From NCBI GenBank assembly GCA_023250815.1, contig JAHEZZ010000004.1, forward strand, positions 1 to 38,365: 38,365 nt of DNA, in the 5' to 3' direction. The translations under genes were made by a program, and so were the position numbers. Positions 37,714 through 38,365 of the stretch are shown here, one piece after another (within the stretch, counting starts at the first letter, position 1; each line of letters begins with the position of its first letter). This DNA is from Bdellovibrionales bacterium (GTDB taxonomy: Bacteria > Bdellovibrionota > Bacteriovoracia > Bacteriovoracales > Bacteriovoracaceae). The notes under the pieces were generated by a model. That model saw only the letters and a program-made list of their open reading frames with translations. It was not told the origin of the DNA and did no database searches.

Positions 37714-38040
37714 TTAAAGCACGACTTGTTCTTCAGAAACTGCATTTTCAGCAACATTTTTGGAATTTCTAACTTGGCCTTCCATTTTAAAATATTCATC
37801 AAGTGTATTGTGAAAGTCGGCAAGCAATGATTCTCTTAATTCCATCGGAGAGATATCTAAAACTTGTGCTACTCTTTTTAACATTTTAAGAGGAATGCTA
37901 CACAACCCCCTTTCAACGTTAGAAATAAATTGGCCGTTTTTATATCCCAAAATCTGAGACAGCTCGGCCTGTGAATAATGCTTATGATGCTCTAGACGTT
38001 TTTGTCTGATAAGTTGTGATATATTTTCAAAGCTTCTCAT
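37714..38040 (-). CDS. XRE-family HTH transcriptional regulator
   Basis: IRQKRLEHHKHYSQAELSQILGYKNGQFISNVERGLCSIPLKMLKRVAQVLDI. Confidence 0.87.
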   Translation of the reverse strand: MRSFENISQLIRQKRLEHHKHYSQAELSQILGYKNGQFISNVERGLCSIPLKMLKRVAQVLDISPMELRESLLADFHNTLDEYFKMEGQVRNSKNVAENAVSEEQVVL

Positions 38041-38202
38041 GGATGTTTCCCCTTAACTTTTAATTATTGAGATCTACATATCAGAAATTAAATTTAGGAT
38101 GAGAACAAAAAGTGTTTTACTCTATTTTTTTTGGACACCTTTAAAACTGTCTTAAAAAGACTGCTAATGTAAGGACAAAATATGATTGGCCTTAAATAAA
38201 AA

Positions 38203-38240
38203 GGAGTATATTGTAAATTTTGCACCCCGTGAGGAGTATA
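38203..38240 (-). repeat. Partial element end (copy G): TATACTCCTCAC on the minus strand, with a second TATACTCC 30 nt on
   Basis: 12-nt identity to the left end of copy A; no hairpin-1 match. Confidence 0.4.
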
Positions 38241-38279
38241 GTTCCCTTCAACTCCTCCCGGTGAGCAGTTCCGAACTAT
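38238..38279. other. Nested hairpin ATAGTTC...GAACTAT enclosing AACTcCTC...GAGcAGTT at the yggS 3' end
   Basis: Inverted repeats read directly; overlaps the TAG stop. Confidence 0.45.
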
Positions 38280-38365
38280 GAAAAAAGTTGTGACCCCACT
38301 CGAATACAATCAGTTTTATATTTAAGAGCGATCTGATAGTCCTGACTCATGCCCATTGAAAGACT
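38276..38365 (-). CDS. yggS: C-terminal fragment of YggS-family PLP homeostasis protein
   Basis: Minus-strand translation SLSMGMSQDYQIALKYKTDCIRVGSQLFS* carries the YggS C-terminal signature; absent from the ORF track. Confidence 0.85.
   Translation of the reverse strand, partial: SLSMGMSQDYQIALKYKTDCIRVGSQLFS

Noticed and set aside
38094-38309. 71 aa minus-strand ORF
   Set aside because: Overlaps the yggS 3' end and the element fragment; the yggS frame is the convincing one.
1-38365. CRISPR array, prophage, IS element, tRNA or rRNA genes
   Set aside because: No regularly spaced direct repeats, integrase/transposase/phage ORFs, or recognisable tRNA/rRNA sequence seen by eye.

Overview
AT-rich, gene-dense bacterial chromosome segment. 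Gene content (mevalonate operon, lipoproteins, outer-membrane beta-barrels, secreted matrixin) suggests a Bdellovibrionota/Bacteriovorax-type organism; this is inference. About 35 coding regions are supported. Recognisable genes: tgt, serC (mycobacterial-type), aminopeptidase P, murD, a METTL25/RRNAD1-like methyltransferase, glpD, trxB, a compact mevalonate operon (fni, HMG-CoA reductase, GHMP kinase, mvaD, mevalonate kinase), an RsmI-like methylase, a THUMP/RlmL-like methyltransferase, a DUF4143 ATPase, two coupled U32 proteins, mdh, an XRE regulator, and the C-terminus of a YggS protein at the right edge that the ORF track misses. No phage, IS transposase, CRISPR array, rRNA or tRNA was recognised. 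Main unexplained signals: (1) a dispersed ~95 bp intergenic element (TATACTCCTCAC - hairpin 1 - ATTACRAGTGGTATRCC - hairpin 2 - GGTATAA), always oriented toward the downstream gene, with an apparent TTGAAA-N15/16-TATAAM promoter built into hairpin 2, and one copy with hairpin 1 replaced by an unrelated perfect hairpin; (2) a three-gene beta-barrel cluster whose middle gene is a hybrid, as expected from a single unequal crossover; (3) four convergent gene pairs whose stop codons interlock in the same 4-nt overlap; (4) a gene interrupted by an in-frame stop and lacking a standard start codon.
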